Notes: a model not told the origin generated them from the letters alone. DNA of 64,000 nt from Nematopogon swammerdamellus (GCA_946902875.1 OX336354.1:10784317-10848316), one strand, 5' to 3'. Counted from the first letter of the stretch, positions 34,121-46,031 are shown. Made by a program: numbers and translations.

Positions 34121-34911
34121 AAATTTGGTTTTTATTTTGTTATTCTAAAACTAAAGATCGAAACAAAAGAGTAAAAAGATACGCATTTAGATATATATTC
34201 AACAAATAAAATATATTTTTTCCAAAGCCCTGATTTCGTCACGTTGCCTTAAATACGTTTTTATCATCGATGCCCTTTATAACTAAATTCAGAGGCACGT
34301 TCATGATTTTTTCTATCGAGCGAAGTTAATCAAATTGTGTTTTCAAAAAGCTATCGATCTGCGCTGATAGATGAAGTAGGTAGATATATTAAAACTGAAT
34401 CTGTAAGGTGAGTAATATTTGTGGTAAACTTCTTGAAATTCGTGTCAGACGCAGCCTCACGCCACCATAATAGATTTTGCCCGCGGGCAATTTGGAAAAC
34501 CAATTCGTTGTCGTAAAATGAACCACTTGCAAAACCTTAAGTTCAACATGGCCTGGGTGTGGTGCTTCACAGAACGACAAACGATGTGAACTATTTTAAT
34601 GTTATTATACCTAATGGGTTTTTCATGAATAAACTGCTGTCACGGGTATCATATCTCGGTGGACAAAGTATAGTGGGTGGGTACCCATACTCTGTGTGCC
34701 TGGAATCAATCCTGTGAAAGAACAAAACATCTGTCACCGTAGCATATATATTGCGTCCATTTTAACCAGTAGAACTGACAAAATGGTGGACTATCAGAAG
34801 AGCAAAGTAATAAAAACGGAAAAAATTATAGCTTTCCCAAATTGTGTCATAGAATTGTATTAAATAATGTAACATACATATATCCTGTTCAGATTGTGTA
34901 CAATTTTATTT

Positions 34912-35075
34912 CCCGGCAGCAGATAATGCGTGTCTGCGATCTTTAGAAAGATACAATCCGGTCGTAGAGCGTCGTCCCTGTCACGCAGAGTCGCACAGAG
35001 TCGTGCGAGTTCGTGCGACAGGGACGACGACAGGTGGTCTCTTTCTAAAGCTTGACACGCATTATTTGCTGCCGG
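34912..35075. mobile_element. GCGGCAGTAAATAATG-type MITE, complete
   Basis: CCCGGCAGCAGATAATGCG at the left is mirrored by CGCATTATTTGCTGCCGGG at the right. The interior contains TAGAGCGTCGTCCCTGTC. Between tsl1 and tsl2. Confidence 0.85.
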
Positions 35076-35234
35076 GAAATGTATTTGAGGCTATTCTACG
35101 CTTTGTAACAAACATAATTAGTAAAAGCGGTAGGGTTCTAGGTACGCCTGTTGCGGAGATATACATTTTTAAAGTTATTAATTTAGTGTAATGTTGTAAT
35201 TAGCATGAATCACGAAGATGCGAAGATTAGCCAA

Positions 35235-35400
35235 ATCGGGCGCGCGCGGGGCGCGGGGCAGCAGGCAGCGGGAATACGGACGGGACGCGACGCGAGTAAA
35301 CGCAAACAGATAGTCCGCCCCGCCCGCGTACCGACCGCGCCCCGCCGCGCCGCCGCCGGCTGCTCCGCCCGCGTACCGCCCGCCGCTAAAGACGTTCACA
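35235..35400. promoter_or_regulatory. CpG-rich patch between tsl1 and tsl2
   Basis: GC-rich and CpG-dense over about 160 bp in AT-rich DNA, about 3.5 kb upstream of the tsl2 start codon. It could be a promoter or first non-coding exon of tsl2, or a GC-rich transposon remnant. No TATA/initiator arrangement is decisive. The rest of 35401-36737 shows no gene. Confidence 0.3.
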
Positions 35401-36737
35401 CATTGTAGTACGCATTTAGTTTGTTAGGAAATTCTAAAATTTTAATGAAAGCACATATTTAAAAAATTCTTTCACCAGTGCTTTTGTTACAAGGCGTAGA
35501 ACAGCCTCCATAAAGGAACAACACCAGTCCTAGGACACCCTGTATATCGAATGATACGTAGGTAGTCAAATAACTTGGTTAATAATGGGGTTATGTTGGC
35601 AGCTGTGCGTTACAGAGCAAACATGGTTGCCAACATAACCTGTGTGTATTCCGATTTCCGACAGGCCAAAAGACAAATACAATTTTTGCCTCTACTGTAA
35701 CAAGGTAACCAGCTCGTTAAATATAAGTTCACCAGATAAAAACAAACTGCAGGATGTTCGATATAGTAGTGATATTGTGTATTCCTATGAGTATGTAGAT
35801 AAGTGTAAAAAATAAGTGAGAAAAGTTCACATACCTACCATTTTGTCAGTAAGAATTTAGCGCAGATTTAGATAGGATAATTTAAAACAAAATGTGATTT
35901 GTAGTAAATTATCTAGAAACAAAATTGTCAACTTGTTATTTAATTATAAATGTTGTTGTTCAGTGAATGTGTTCTACTTACACCTTTGTGCAATACAACT
36001 AGGAATTAAACTGAACCACATCTGGGGATAAGAATTAATTTTACTAGGTAACAGCTGATTCAATAGGAGCAACGTTGGAGATATTGCATTTATATGTTAA
36101 ATGTGCATTGTATATTTAAGAATTTAGGCATCACCTTTAGTGCCTATGAATTGTTGTAAATACTTTAGATTTTTGTAATTTATGGTTTAATAAATTAAAA
36201 TTAAAAACATGTTGTAGTTTATTTTTTTAAAGTATCTAGGGGTATACTAAAGTGTCCCAAGTCGACAGTCGACAAATCCTGCATGTCGACAGTAGGCTGT
36301 GAAGCGGCCTAACAATGAAGGCATAATCCTCAAAGAAAGAATGTCCTTTGATTGATAAAGCACAGGCTGATCACACGACGAACAAAACATTAAATAAACA
36401 AATTTTAAATCATATGCCGACATTCGGCCGAGTACGACCGAATGCCCATGGGTGTCGTTTTAGACACCGTATGGGTTGGGCGAGGGCCACAGGTCGCGCT
36501 TTCAATAAAAAAAAAATTAAGCTAAACTCAGACGCCGTCACAAAGTTTCACAATCGCAAATTATTCAGCTCGAGATAAGCGGAAGGATTTTCCAAGTCAA
36601 ACAGAGTAATATTATCTTTAAGGCCACGCGTGTCAACTCAGGGTTATCGTACTATCTATCCAGCTCCGGGCGAAAATTGCGTTCAGCTGGAGCTATTACT
36701 ATGAATATATATTTAGTACTTTGTCATATTCACTACT

Positions 36738-36856
36738 CTCAAATCAAAACAAACGTGCAACTCGCACAACAAAATTTTATGGCTTGGTGAAGGGAGATTC
36801 CCTTCACTAAGCCATAAAACTTTATTATGCGAACTTCACGTTTGTTTTGATTTGAG
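36738..36856. mobile_element. palindromic MITE, 119 bp
   Basis: CTCAAATCAAAACAAACGTG and CACGTTTGTTTTGATTTGAG form the outer ends; TTATGGCTTGGTGAAGG and CCTTCACTAAGCCATAA form the inner stem. Confidence 0.82.
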
Positions 36857-37726
36857 AATAACTGCCTGCGAGCCCTCTGAAAACAAAATACGGACTAGGT
36901 GTTTGCAGGAAGGTTTTACATTTAGATATGACGGGTACTCTGGCACTGAAACTCGTAGATCTTATTGACTGGACTGTTTGGACACACTCCAAATGCCTCT
37001 GGTTCAGTACTAATGGCACACGTTAGTATAGCTAGGATGGAAGACACTGGGAAAGGACCACAACGGTGAGGAAGAAGTTCGAGGGTTCGACTGGAAGAAA
37101 ATATTGAGTGTGCAGCGAATCCGGGCAGACTGGACCACCATGAGCAGGGAGTAGACGGCAGCAGGGAATTTCCCCAACCCCTCCGGGGTAGGCGATATAG
37201 TCCCAACCTGCGAACCTGATCGCCGGACTGACCCCGTCAGTCAGTCCTCTTACCAAGAACTATATATACATGGTGTTGTAACGGCCACTACATTAAAAAA
37301 TAAAACAAAAAAGGCAAATAATTTTTTTCTGAATTCCCTTTAAATAAAAAGTTGCAGTTTTCATACAAACTAATTGATTTATTTAGTGTAAAAGGATCTA
37401 ATGTTCCGCACGAACGTGGGAATGAAAGGCGCGCGGTGAGTGAGCGAGTAGGGACGAGTGCGCGGAGTGAGGAGATGCACCGCGGCGGCGCGGCGTAAGT
37501 TTTTCGACCCCGACCGTTCCCGCGCCAGCACCCTCCCACCGCGCGCGTCAAATTACACTAGACGAAAACATACATTTGAAAAATTTATATCTCCAAAACT
37601 AGACACTTTAGAGAAAAACTTCATTTACTTTTTTGTCTCGGAAAAACATGAGGATTGCGCTTCCCAAATTAATGTACTGGCCGTTACAACATCCTGTATA
37701 GTATAGCTAGGTAAAATGCTAGGTAC

Positions 37727-38022
37727 ACCTACTGCTTCGCCGTTTCGGAACCGGTGTAAAACTGTAGGTCCCTTCCCTTGCCCCTTACTAGGTGGTAGGC
37801 ACAAATTGTAGCCGACGGGGTTGGTATCACCATACTGTATGTAAGATGGCCGCATAGCAGCCTCGGTTGTGTTCTCCTCTAGTCCAGTATAGCCAGCAAA
37901 CCAGGGAAGTCTCCGGTATGGCATGGCACCTACCTACCTTCTCGGAGGTTATATTGGCTGGTAGGACCATGTGCTTTGGCCCCTCCGACTCAGCCACCCA
38001 TACCGGATTATATAAAAAAAAA
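37727..38022 (+). repeat. SINE-A body, head missing
   Basis: GGAACCGGTGTAAAACTGTA, CCTTACTAGGTGGTAGGCAC, CAGTATAGCCAGCAAACCAG and ACCCATACCGGATTATAT with an A9 tail. Confidence 0.85.
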
Positions 38023-38875
38023 GTAATTAGAGTGAGTGTGTCTAGGAAACCAAGCCATGAATGATTATGTTATACCTATGTGTGCTGTGGTAATGTATTA
38101 TCATTATCGCAGATGCATTACACATAACATTTCCCATTATGAAGTCATCTCCAGTACCTAACACGCTTCATTTTCCTGTTTTTTTTACCGACTCCGTCAA
38201 TGGCAAAAAAGAAGAGTCACGACTTTTGACATTGGATTAAATAGTTATATTTTATAAGGCTTTTTAATTCTTCACACTTCCAAGTATTGGATTAAATTAC
38301 ATTTAAATTCAGAGAGCTCCCTCACGAGTTCACGACCACAAACTACCTTCGTCACTTGTCAAGAGTTGAAAATTAATATTTTGCCGTTCGTGGGCCCTTC
38401 GCTTTACAGGTATAAGTGGCCGTTTAGCCAGACATTATCTGGACCGGCATCATGATCTCAAGAGATTGACTTACAAACATTTATCACTGAGCAAACTGTT
38501 AAAGCATGTCAGCAAGGCGGCATATTTCTGTGCCGGCCGAGTAAAAATGATTCATTTTGTCATTAATTTTCAACTCATTCACACTGGTTTTTCATCTAAC
38601 GATATGTGTCACTACTGATGTCGCACGTCTCAATAATATTCATTCTCGAGCGCGTCTAATCTGCTAAGGTCAAGTTCACATCACAACCTTTGCATTTCGC
38701 ACGCGGACAAAAAATGTTTTGTTTGAAAAAACACTCACATTATTCGTGTATATCTCGTTGACTGGACCCGCTGGTGGACTTTAGTTTACATTTTAAAACA
38801 ATTCATTGTAGTGTGATGCTCATAGAACAATAATAATTTCTATTAAATAATAAATAGTATTTTGATCTCAGTGTC

Positions 38876-39018
38876 ATGGTGATAGTAAAACGTATGTACG
38901 CATTAGTGCAGTTATGGATATTGTGTGCACCGTTTGGGCTTGCTACGAGAACGGATTACGAGAACGAGGCCGACACTCTTCTGCCCACTATTGGTAATGC
39001 AATAGATATTTTTGCAAA
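38876..39018 (+). CDS. tsl: tsl2 exon 1, signal peptide
   Basis: It encodes MVIVKRMYALVQLWILCAPF and onward to IGNAIDIFA plus two bases. It ends in phase 2 with donor GTGAGT, like tsl1 exon 1. The NAIDIFA end parallels KAINIFM of tsl1. The first ATG after upstream AT-rich sequence was chosen; an internal Met at residue 7 is also possible. Confidence 0.85.
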
Positions 39019-42000
39019 GTGAGTATTTTTATGAATATATTTTTTTATTTTAATTATGTACCTACGATTTATAGTAACTACCTACATTCTTTAAATTTTT
39101 GGATGAGGTCTGTTCAAATGCAATAAACTAAAAAAAAAAACTAAAATATAAAAATATTATTTCCATATTTTGAATTGTCATTCTTCTCAGGTATAAAAAA
39201 TAATGTATATCATATTATATTATTATTTTCTCACAAAAATGAAACACATTGAAGTGTATAAACATTAAGTATGCATAGATAAAAAACATATCACGTTAGG
39301 TATAAAAATGTTTTCAAGTTTAAATAATTTTACACTGTTGCATTTTGCAACACCTTTTTCATCCGTTGTGTCAGCCCACCGCACAATGTTCCTCACGAAA
39401 CTAGGTGCCGTGGCAGTGCTTCCCTTGTGTCGCGTCGGCTACACTATTTGATTTCTAAGATTCTTTAGTATTTCACATATTATTTGTTAGTTTAATATAA
39501 TAGGTTTACATTTCATCTTATTTAATATAGGTTTTATTTTTATTTTTGTGATAATTGTACAATTTATCAAAATGTCATAAAAATACTGCATACCTACATG
39601 TAAATTTAAGTCTACAAATATCTAGTGTCATTGAACCCAAATTATCTTTAAGTCGTAATTGTTTACATACTACAAATTACGCACATCAAAATCATTGTAC
39701 TATACCAGAAATAACTAGACACTTTACGATATAGAAAAATCTCTCGCATTTCTTGAAGGTAATATTTTCGCATGAATTAAAAACTAGGTACAATTAATTA
39801 CAGAGAAGGCTATTTCCTAGGATGCCTTGTTACAACGATGGTTAAAATATGAGTTGCATTTTTGTTGTGTTGTTCAGCATTTTATAGTAATGTAATTTTA
39901 CATAATATACTATCCAATCCAATCATATCAATAAAATTTCTAAATCAAATAATTGGTGCCAAATATTTACACTTATGTAATTCTTACTTTAAAATAATCT
40001 CGTCTAGCAATTATTGTGTTTTACTTACTACTAATTGATATAAAAGCATCTGTTCTATATGTGAAAAAAACTCCCCGACCCTATAAAGTCAAAAATAATT
40101 TCCGTTTACTTACTTACTTAAAGAAGTTGAGGGACCGCTAAGTTAATTTCCGCGCAGCTGTTGAGTTTTTACTTTTTATTTTCTTATCGGTCCCCCGACT
40201 TCTTTAAGTAAGTAAACGGAAATGATTTTAGATTTTTTAAGGGTGGTTTTTTTTTTGTAATTTAACTTTTATTTCAAGCTTTAAAAAAAAACGCATCCAA
40301 ATTAGTCCATCCGTTAGGAGCTACAATGCCACAGACACACCTCATACACACACACACACCCCATACACACACACACACACACTCACGTTAAACTTATAAC
40401 ACCCCTCCGTTTGCATCGGGGGTTAAAAACAAGGCATAATATGTAGCGTATCTGTATCTGTACAGTACGCGGCAGTAAATAATGTAGATGGAGCTTTAGA
40501 AAGAGACAATCCGGTTGTAGAGCGTCGTCTCTGTCTCATTAATTCCCACGTCTCTGCGCGACAGGGACGACGCGCTACAACCGGATTGTCTTTTTCTAAA
40601 GCCCGGCGCGTATTATTATTATACTGCCGCGTACTTTACGTTCATCTGCAATCTGTACCCTAATCACGAGATTTAACCTACTACGCTACGCCGTGTTCTC
40701 CGCATCATGTTGTATGGAGAAACGGAGCAGCGCCTCTAGTGATAGATTTGCGACCTTCATTTCTCCATACAAAATGATGCGGAGAACACGGCGTAGCGTA
40801 GCGTAACATAGTAGGTTAAATCTCGTGATAGGGGTACTGGTTCAGCGATCCGAAACGTAACGCATGCTGGAGAACTAGACAGAGTGGCCACTCGCTAGTT
40901 CCGACCTCGATTGACCCCCTACTCTACTGCCAATGGGCCCGGATATGTTCGGTGAAGCCATCGCAAGCTTAGTTCGACATCTTACCCTTCTCCCCCCTTC
41001 CCCTCCTGTATTATGTATTGCTGGCACTTAAATCAGCAACTAGTTAGTCAACTTCAACGACCGCCATGCAAACAAGTATATAGGCAATTTTGAGAAAAAT
41101 ATTTATAGTAATAAACGGACACAATCTGAACCTCAAAACCTCAAAATTGTATATAGATTTAGTAAAATTGTTTCCACAGCTACGGAGACCTCAGTCAAGT
41201 CACCCAAGTGATATCGTCCGACTTCGATGAATATTCGCCCGTATTCGACGAACGCAGCATCCGAATATTCAAAAACGTGAGCTACCGACGGACGAACACG
41301 AGCAACCAAGTCGAGAACTCCTTGAGTTTTCTCTTCTGCGACACTTTCGATGCGCTGCTGGACAGCTATTATAAAGACTTTTCTATACAAGGGTTGGTAT
41401 TTTTTTATTTTTGTAGTTTTCAATGTATTTTATTCTTTTATTCTGTAGCTGAAATAATAAAACTATAAATAATGTATCTTCGTTGCTGAAAAACTTGATA
41501 AATTAATTTGTATATTTTCACAAAAGTATATATCGTGGCCTGTGAATTGACAGCTTAAAAAATTAAATAAAAAATATGTAAAACCAACGAATTAAATTAT
41601 CGGGAAGTGGCATACAACGCACCGAATTGAGGCGCGCTATTTGTGAGCATTCAGCACACTCTCCAATCGTTGTCTCCTTTATACATATCAAATTGCCATT
41701 TAACCGTCTTACTCTATCGACGTTCACAGAGCGGAAACGTAACGTGATGTATGAGGCGCTCGCGCACTTACGCTGTTTTAAATATTGGCAATATATAGAA
41801 GAACTTCAATCAATCGCACCTTTCTACCGGTAAAATGTATGACGAGGGCCCGTCCAGAAAGTAGAATGTCGTTGTGTAAAACCCGTTTGCTAAAATAGTT
41901 AAGAAAACAAGAAAAGATCAGTAGAATATGTTGTAGTCGGGGCTGTCTATTCAAATCCCTCTACAAGTCCGATTTTGTATTTAATTAATTTTAGTTCCAA

Positions 42001-45000
42001 ACCATTACATGGGGTATGTTTTTTAAAATCGCCTTTTCGAGCTCTAGACAATTGACGATACATCACACGATGGGGTTTGAAGAAAAACCATTTTCAAGTT
42101 TGACAATTTTTCAACAGCACAGACAAGCCATGGAAGAGTTTCATGGGCGACTGGATTCCGGAAGAAATCCTACGCAGTCTCGGCATAACCTACGACAGCG
42201 CAATCGGAATGGAAGGCTACTGCTGTTTCGTTCTAACGCGTCTCTCAAGAGTGCACAGTGTTGTGACCTTAGAGGGAGACGACGCAAACTTCTCGGCGAC
42301 AGATCAAATCAAAGAAGCTGTCAACAGAATGAACGAAGATGATCAGGCTGATATTAGAAGATTTATGAGGAGCTACGGAACACATTACATTGATTCGTAT
42401 ACGACAGGAAATTCTGTTTATCAGGTGGGTGCCATTATTATGCTTCTGATTACACTTTTGGTGTTTCTAGCCCTTCTTTCACCGACGAACTTCAGAAATT
42501 CCCGCTAAATGTTTAGACAGAATATTTATTTCCACAACTCAAAGTAGAGAGAAAGAAATCTGCGATTTTCGGAGTTTTGTCGCGTGTCCAAGAACTGATA
42601 ACTAAAATTCTAGCGTCGCGGCCCACATTCTTGACTGAATAAGACCGTAAAAAATTGCTGAGATGTCAACGATAATATGGTGATCTTCAAGCTCCGCCAA
42701 AATACAATCGCAGATTTTTTGAGTAATCTGGTAATTGAGTAATCGGGTTGCTGGGCTGCGCTAGAGGGGCCAAAGCACATGCTCCGACCAGCCAATATAA
42801 CCTCCGAGAACGTAGCTGCCACACCGGAGACTTCCCTTTGGATTGCTGGCTATTATACTGAACCTGAAGAGAACACAGTCGAGGGAGCCATGTGGCCATT
42901 TTACATCCAGTATACCTGTATTAGTGCAACATACCTATCTGTACCAGTCAGTACCAAACCCAACGCTACAAATTTGAGCCTACCGCCTACTAAGGGGCAA
43001 GGGAAAGCAAAGGCAGATGTTCAAGTATAAATAAATAAAGTGTCTTTGTCTGTTTGCAGGTGTTCGTATACGAGGAGCACGCATACCAACTGCTGAAGCG
43101 GCGCATGCTGCACCGCCGCTCCGCCCAGATGTCCAAGCACGACCTGCGTTTCTATACATCGTCCTTTTTCCTCAAGCAGATCGGACAAGTCATGGTAACC
43201 ACTACTCTTGCCATCGCCTATTATCATTCATCAAAGGGATTTAAATATTTAATAGATTATAGAGGGGCCATGGGGAACATTTTCATACAAACGCTTAGAT
43301 ATCGAACGTCAATGCGCCGTGCATCGATCGAGCAGGCGTGTCACACTAGTATGAGCGACTTGTTACCTAGGTAACCAAAGGTTTTCGTAATGCCACAAGT
43401 CTTAAGACTGTCTACCACGCCTTTGCTCGAAGCGGCCTTGAATACGCATGCTCCATCTGGTCACCTCACTATGCTAAATATGTCAAGCGAATTGAAAAAG
43501 TCCAAGTTAAATTTCTCAGTTATTTGAACTTTGCTTCTAAGAATGGTACTATAACGTCGTATAATACCAGTTACTTGACATAAAACTATGACCCTTGAAG
43601 AACGCAGGACAATGCTGGACATAATGCTACTTTTTGATGTGGTGAACGGGCGGGCGCCTGGATTGCAGCGAATTGTTGGCTGAATTGAAGCTAAACACAC
43701 CGACTCTCGACACACAATGCTGTTCCACGAACCGATACGTAAAACTATAGGCAAAATTCACACGTTCCCAGATTCACACACACTTACAACAAACTATTTC
43801 AGCAGGTAGATATCTTTAATTTAAGCAAGCCAGTCTTTAAGAAGGAAATTACAAAGAATTTATTCCAAATCACAATCTAAGCGAATGATACAAGTCATTA
43901 ATTTATAACTAACTAATAAAAACTCACTAACCTCATCAACAAACGCATCTTTTATCACCTACTAACCACACTAACTGAAACTATGTAGGCAGGTACTAAC
44001 ATACACGTACAGCCTCACACACACCCCCACACGCCTTCACAAACATGTACACGCCCTCATACACGCCACACACACATATAACCCTCTCACACACACAATT
44101 TCTAAATATAACCTACTTCATTTTTACATGATGAACTTGGTTGATGCTTGACTTGAGTTATGTACTTATTTCATCCATTTTGTTTTTTGATTATGTAGGT
44201 AGATACTTGTGTAATCAACTTAGTATTAAGTATAGATTTTTTACATTGTATAATTATTTAGATAGAGCACTGTACTCTTGTACATCATCCCAGATAATCT
44301 CAAACAATGATGTTCGTTCATGGAAACATATTTGTGGCATAGGTATCTGTCTCACTAGACGCACTGAGGAGCCCACCGGAGCGAGTGAGACGGATCATGA
44401 GAAATTGCTAGTAGCGAAGAATTGTTAACAGAGAATAGCCCCGCTTGTGTGCTTAACATCACGAACGGCGGCTTTTTTAGTCTATTCGCTAATATCTGTG
44501 CTAACATGTAAGAAGTGAGTTCACAGTTGACTCATCCGGATAGTGATAAACTGATTCAAGACTGATCTCTTCGCTGTGGAAGTCGGAGCAAGAGGACTAC
44601 CAGCGAAGTCGCTCTACAGTTTCTTCAAGAACCTAGGTCTGCCAAGATCGACGCTAAGATCATATATGGAGAGCATCGAAAACGTCACTGGAGCCATCCT
44701 ATAGAACGTGGATAGGTAGAGAGGAGAGAAGGGGGTCGAGAGCGGGACTGGTGGTTCTCCGGATCCTAGTGATCGCAGACTAGCTGACGAGGGCTTGATG
44801 CGAGCCGCAACGTAACGCATGCTGGAGAACTACACAGAGTGGCCACTCGCTAGTCCCGACCTCGATTGACACCCTCATCTACTGCCAATGAGCCTGGACA
44901 TGTTCGGTGAAGCCATCGCAAGCTCAGTTCGACACCTTCCTTCATATTCAAGAATTTTTTGGTTAGGTGGTATATAATGACCGACTTTAGTCGACATCTC

Positions 45001-45379
45001 GTCCGAATAAGTCATTTTGTTATGCCCTAACTGAAAAATTCTTTGAATGTATCGAACTGCGGTAAAAGCCTTAACCAATCGATACGTAACATGATTTTCA
45101 TTCTTGATATTATTCCAGGTGGCGAGCGGTAATAAAACTGTAGAAAAATGGGCAGAGAACAATCTACAAGACAGTCAATACCTGTTCTCTCGACCAACAC
45201 TACTGAAACTATATTACAATTCTACGCTGCTCCGCCAGCTGAATCACGTCTTGGACAACAAGGCCCTGCTCAGACTCAAGCTGAATATAATGGGGCCCGC
45301 GTTTAAGGACGAGGCGAAACGGAGCAAGTTCGTTGAGACAGTAGACAATGACTTGAAACTATGGGAGGTCACCGGGTGA
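38876..45379 (+). CDS. tsl: torso-like copy 2 (tsl2), diverged tandem paralogue, whole coding span
   Basis: Coding exons are 38876-39018, 41180-41392, 42118-42424, 43060-43194 and 45119-45379, giving 352 residues. The order, intron phases (2, 2, 0, 0) and the sizes of exons 4 and 5 match tsl1, so this is a duplication of the whole gene, not a retrocopy. Residues 1-23 are a signal peptide (hydrophobic ALVQLWILCAPFGLA). The MACPF signature is YGTHYIDSYTTGN at about residues 205-217. The protein is much more diverged than an ordinary orthologue, especially in exon 2 and exon 4. No stops or frameshifts are present and all splice sites are GT-AG, so it looks functional. Expression and role are unknown. 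Only one exon 4 is visible here. Confidence 0.88.
39363..39446 (-). repeat. SINE-B fragment, decayed
   Basis: Minus-strand similarity to the SINE-B 3' half (AGCCGACGCG, GGGAAGCACTGCCACGGCAC). In tsl2 intron 1. Confidence 0.6.
40320..40385. repeat. (CA)n microsatellite
   Basis: Two (CA)n runs interrupted by CCCCATA. In tsl2 intron 1. Confidence 0.85.
40465..40634. mobile_element. GCGGCAGTAAATAATG-type MITE, complete
   Basis: GTACGCGGCAGTAAATAATG at the left is mirrored by TATACTGCCGCGTAC at the right. The inner arms are CAATCCGGTTGTAGAGCGTC and its complement. In tsl2 intron 1. Confidence 0.88.
40665..40837. mobile_element. GTAC-ended palindromic MITE
   Basis: Arms GTACCCTAATCACGAGATTT and CTACGCTACGCCGTGTTCTC are mirrored on the right, ending GATAGGGGTAC. 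Only 30 bp from the preceding MITE, in tsl2 intron 1. Confidence 0.85.
40852..41005 (+). repeat. CATGCTGGAGAACTA-type repeat, copy 1
   Basis: GTAACGCATGCTGGAGAACT, CAGAGTGGCCACTCGCTAGT and GTTCGGTGAAGCCATCGCAA are repeated at 44806-44945 in tsl2 intron 4. Class unknown; possibly a retroelement 3' end. Confidence 0.65.
41180..41392 (+). CDS. tsl: tsl2 exon 2
   Basis: Acceptor TTTCCACAG; the exon reads YGDLSQVTQVISSDF to YYKDFSIQ and is 15 nt shorter than tsl1 exon 2. The FCD cysteine is kept, but the SICM cysteine of tsl1 is replaced (SQVT). The donor GTTGGT is weaker than average; the only frame-consistent junction adds Gly before TDKPWKSF. Confidence 0.85.
42118..42424 (+). CDS. tsl: tsl2 exon 3, MACPF core
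   Basis: The exon reads TDKPWKSFMGDWIPEEILRS to SYTTGNSVYQ. KPWKSF aligns with RPWRAF of tsl1, GYCCFVLTRLSR with DHCYVLIRVSR, and YGTHY with YGSHY. It ends in phase 0 at Gln, with donor GTGGGT. Confidence 0.9.
42755..43008 (-). repeat. SINE-A body, minus orientation
   Basis: Plus-strand CCAAAGCACATGCTCCGACC, GGAGACTTCCCTTTGGATTG and TTTGAGCCTACCGCCTACTA are complements of the SINE-A body. It ends 51 bp before tsl2 exon 4. Confidence 0.8.
43060..43194 (+). CDS. tsl: tsl2 exon 4
   Basis: A 135-nt exon, phase 0 at both ends, reading VFVYEEHAYQLLKRRM to LKQIGQVM. It is the single counterpart of tsl1 exons 4a and 4b. Acceptor GTTTGCAG, donor GTAACC. I found no second cassette in the flanking introns. 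Confidence 0.88.
43380..43880 (+). pseudogene. Jockey-type LINE RT remnant
   Basis: A broken frame reads FRNATSLKTVYHAFARSGLE, YASSIWSPHYAKYVKRIEKV and QVKFLSYLNFASKN, followed by several stops. This is the thumb/post-RT region of Jockey elements. It lies in tsl2 intron 4. Confidence 0.8.
44806..44945 (+). repeat. CATGCTGGAGAACTA-type repeat, copy 2
   Basis: Close match to 40852-41005, collinear through GTTCGGTGAAGCCATCGCAA. In tsl2 intron 4. Confidence 0.65.
45119..45379 (+). CDS. tsl: tsl2 exon 5, C-terminal region and stop
   Basis: Acceptor ATTCCAG; the exon reads VASGNKTVEKWAENNL to DNDLKLWEVTG then TGA, 261 nt as in tsl1. A fold-back transposon begins only 29 bp after the stop codon and holds the nearest AATAAA (45903-45908). 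Confidence 0.9.
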   Translation: MASGNKTVEKWAENNLQDSQYLFSRPTLLKLYYNSTLLRQLNHVLDNKALLRLKLNIMGPAFKDEAKRSKFVETVDNDLKLWEVTG

Positions 45380-45407
45380 AGCAGTGTTCGATTTCAATGA
45401 CAAAATT

Positions 45408-46031
45408 GAGGACCGGTTTCTCAGAGTGATACATCATAATTTTTTTCGATATTGATTTTTTAACAGATTGTTTTTTCTTCTTGAAAACCCGGAGGTAATA
45501 GTAAAAGAACATTTTCTGAAAGTGATACATAACCTATAGTTTTAGCAGGTCGAAATCATGAGTTTTTTTTTTCAAAATGATACATCCTCAACAAAGGAGT
45601 TTTGTCAAACCGATACATCAAACTCTCTCTAGCAAACACCAAACGCTGTATGGCAAGGAACCAATATATTACAATTTAGGAAGTTTTTTGTTTAAGTTGC
45701 ACATTTGTTTTTGTGGCAGTTTGCAGTTAAACTAAGGAAAATTCCATGTATGTACAACTCTCCGATTCTCCTCGTAGATTTGTATGGAGATTTTTTTCAA
45801 AGTGATACATCATCTAATTGATGCAAGTATCACTTTGGAAAAAACTCTCACTTTTTGCTTTCATATTCTGAAGAAGTTCATTTGTTTGATTTTTTTTTTA
45901 ATAATAAACGTTGAACTCAATAAGCGATTGCCGTTTGTTTTATTTTGCTATAACGCCACTTTTATACACAAAAATATGTCTCTGTAAAAAAAGTAGTCTT
46001 GTTGATGTATCACTCTGAGAAAACGGTCCTC
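45408..46031. mobile_element. TIR element abutting the tsl2 3' end
   Basis: 624 bp with about 30-bp TIRs (GAGGACCGGTTTCTCAGAGT, then GATACATCA; mirrored at the right end). The core GTGATACAT recurs inside. It begins 29 bp after the tsl2 stop codon and contains AATAAA at 45903-45908. Confidence 0.82.
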
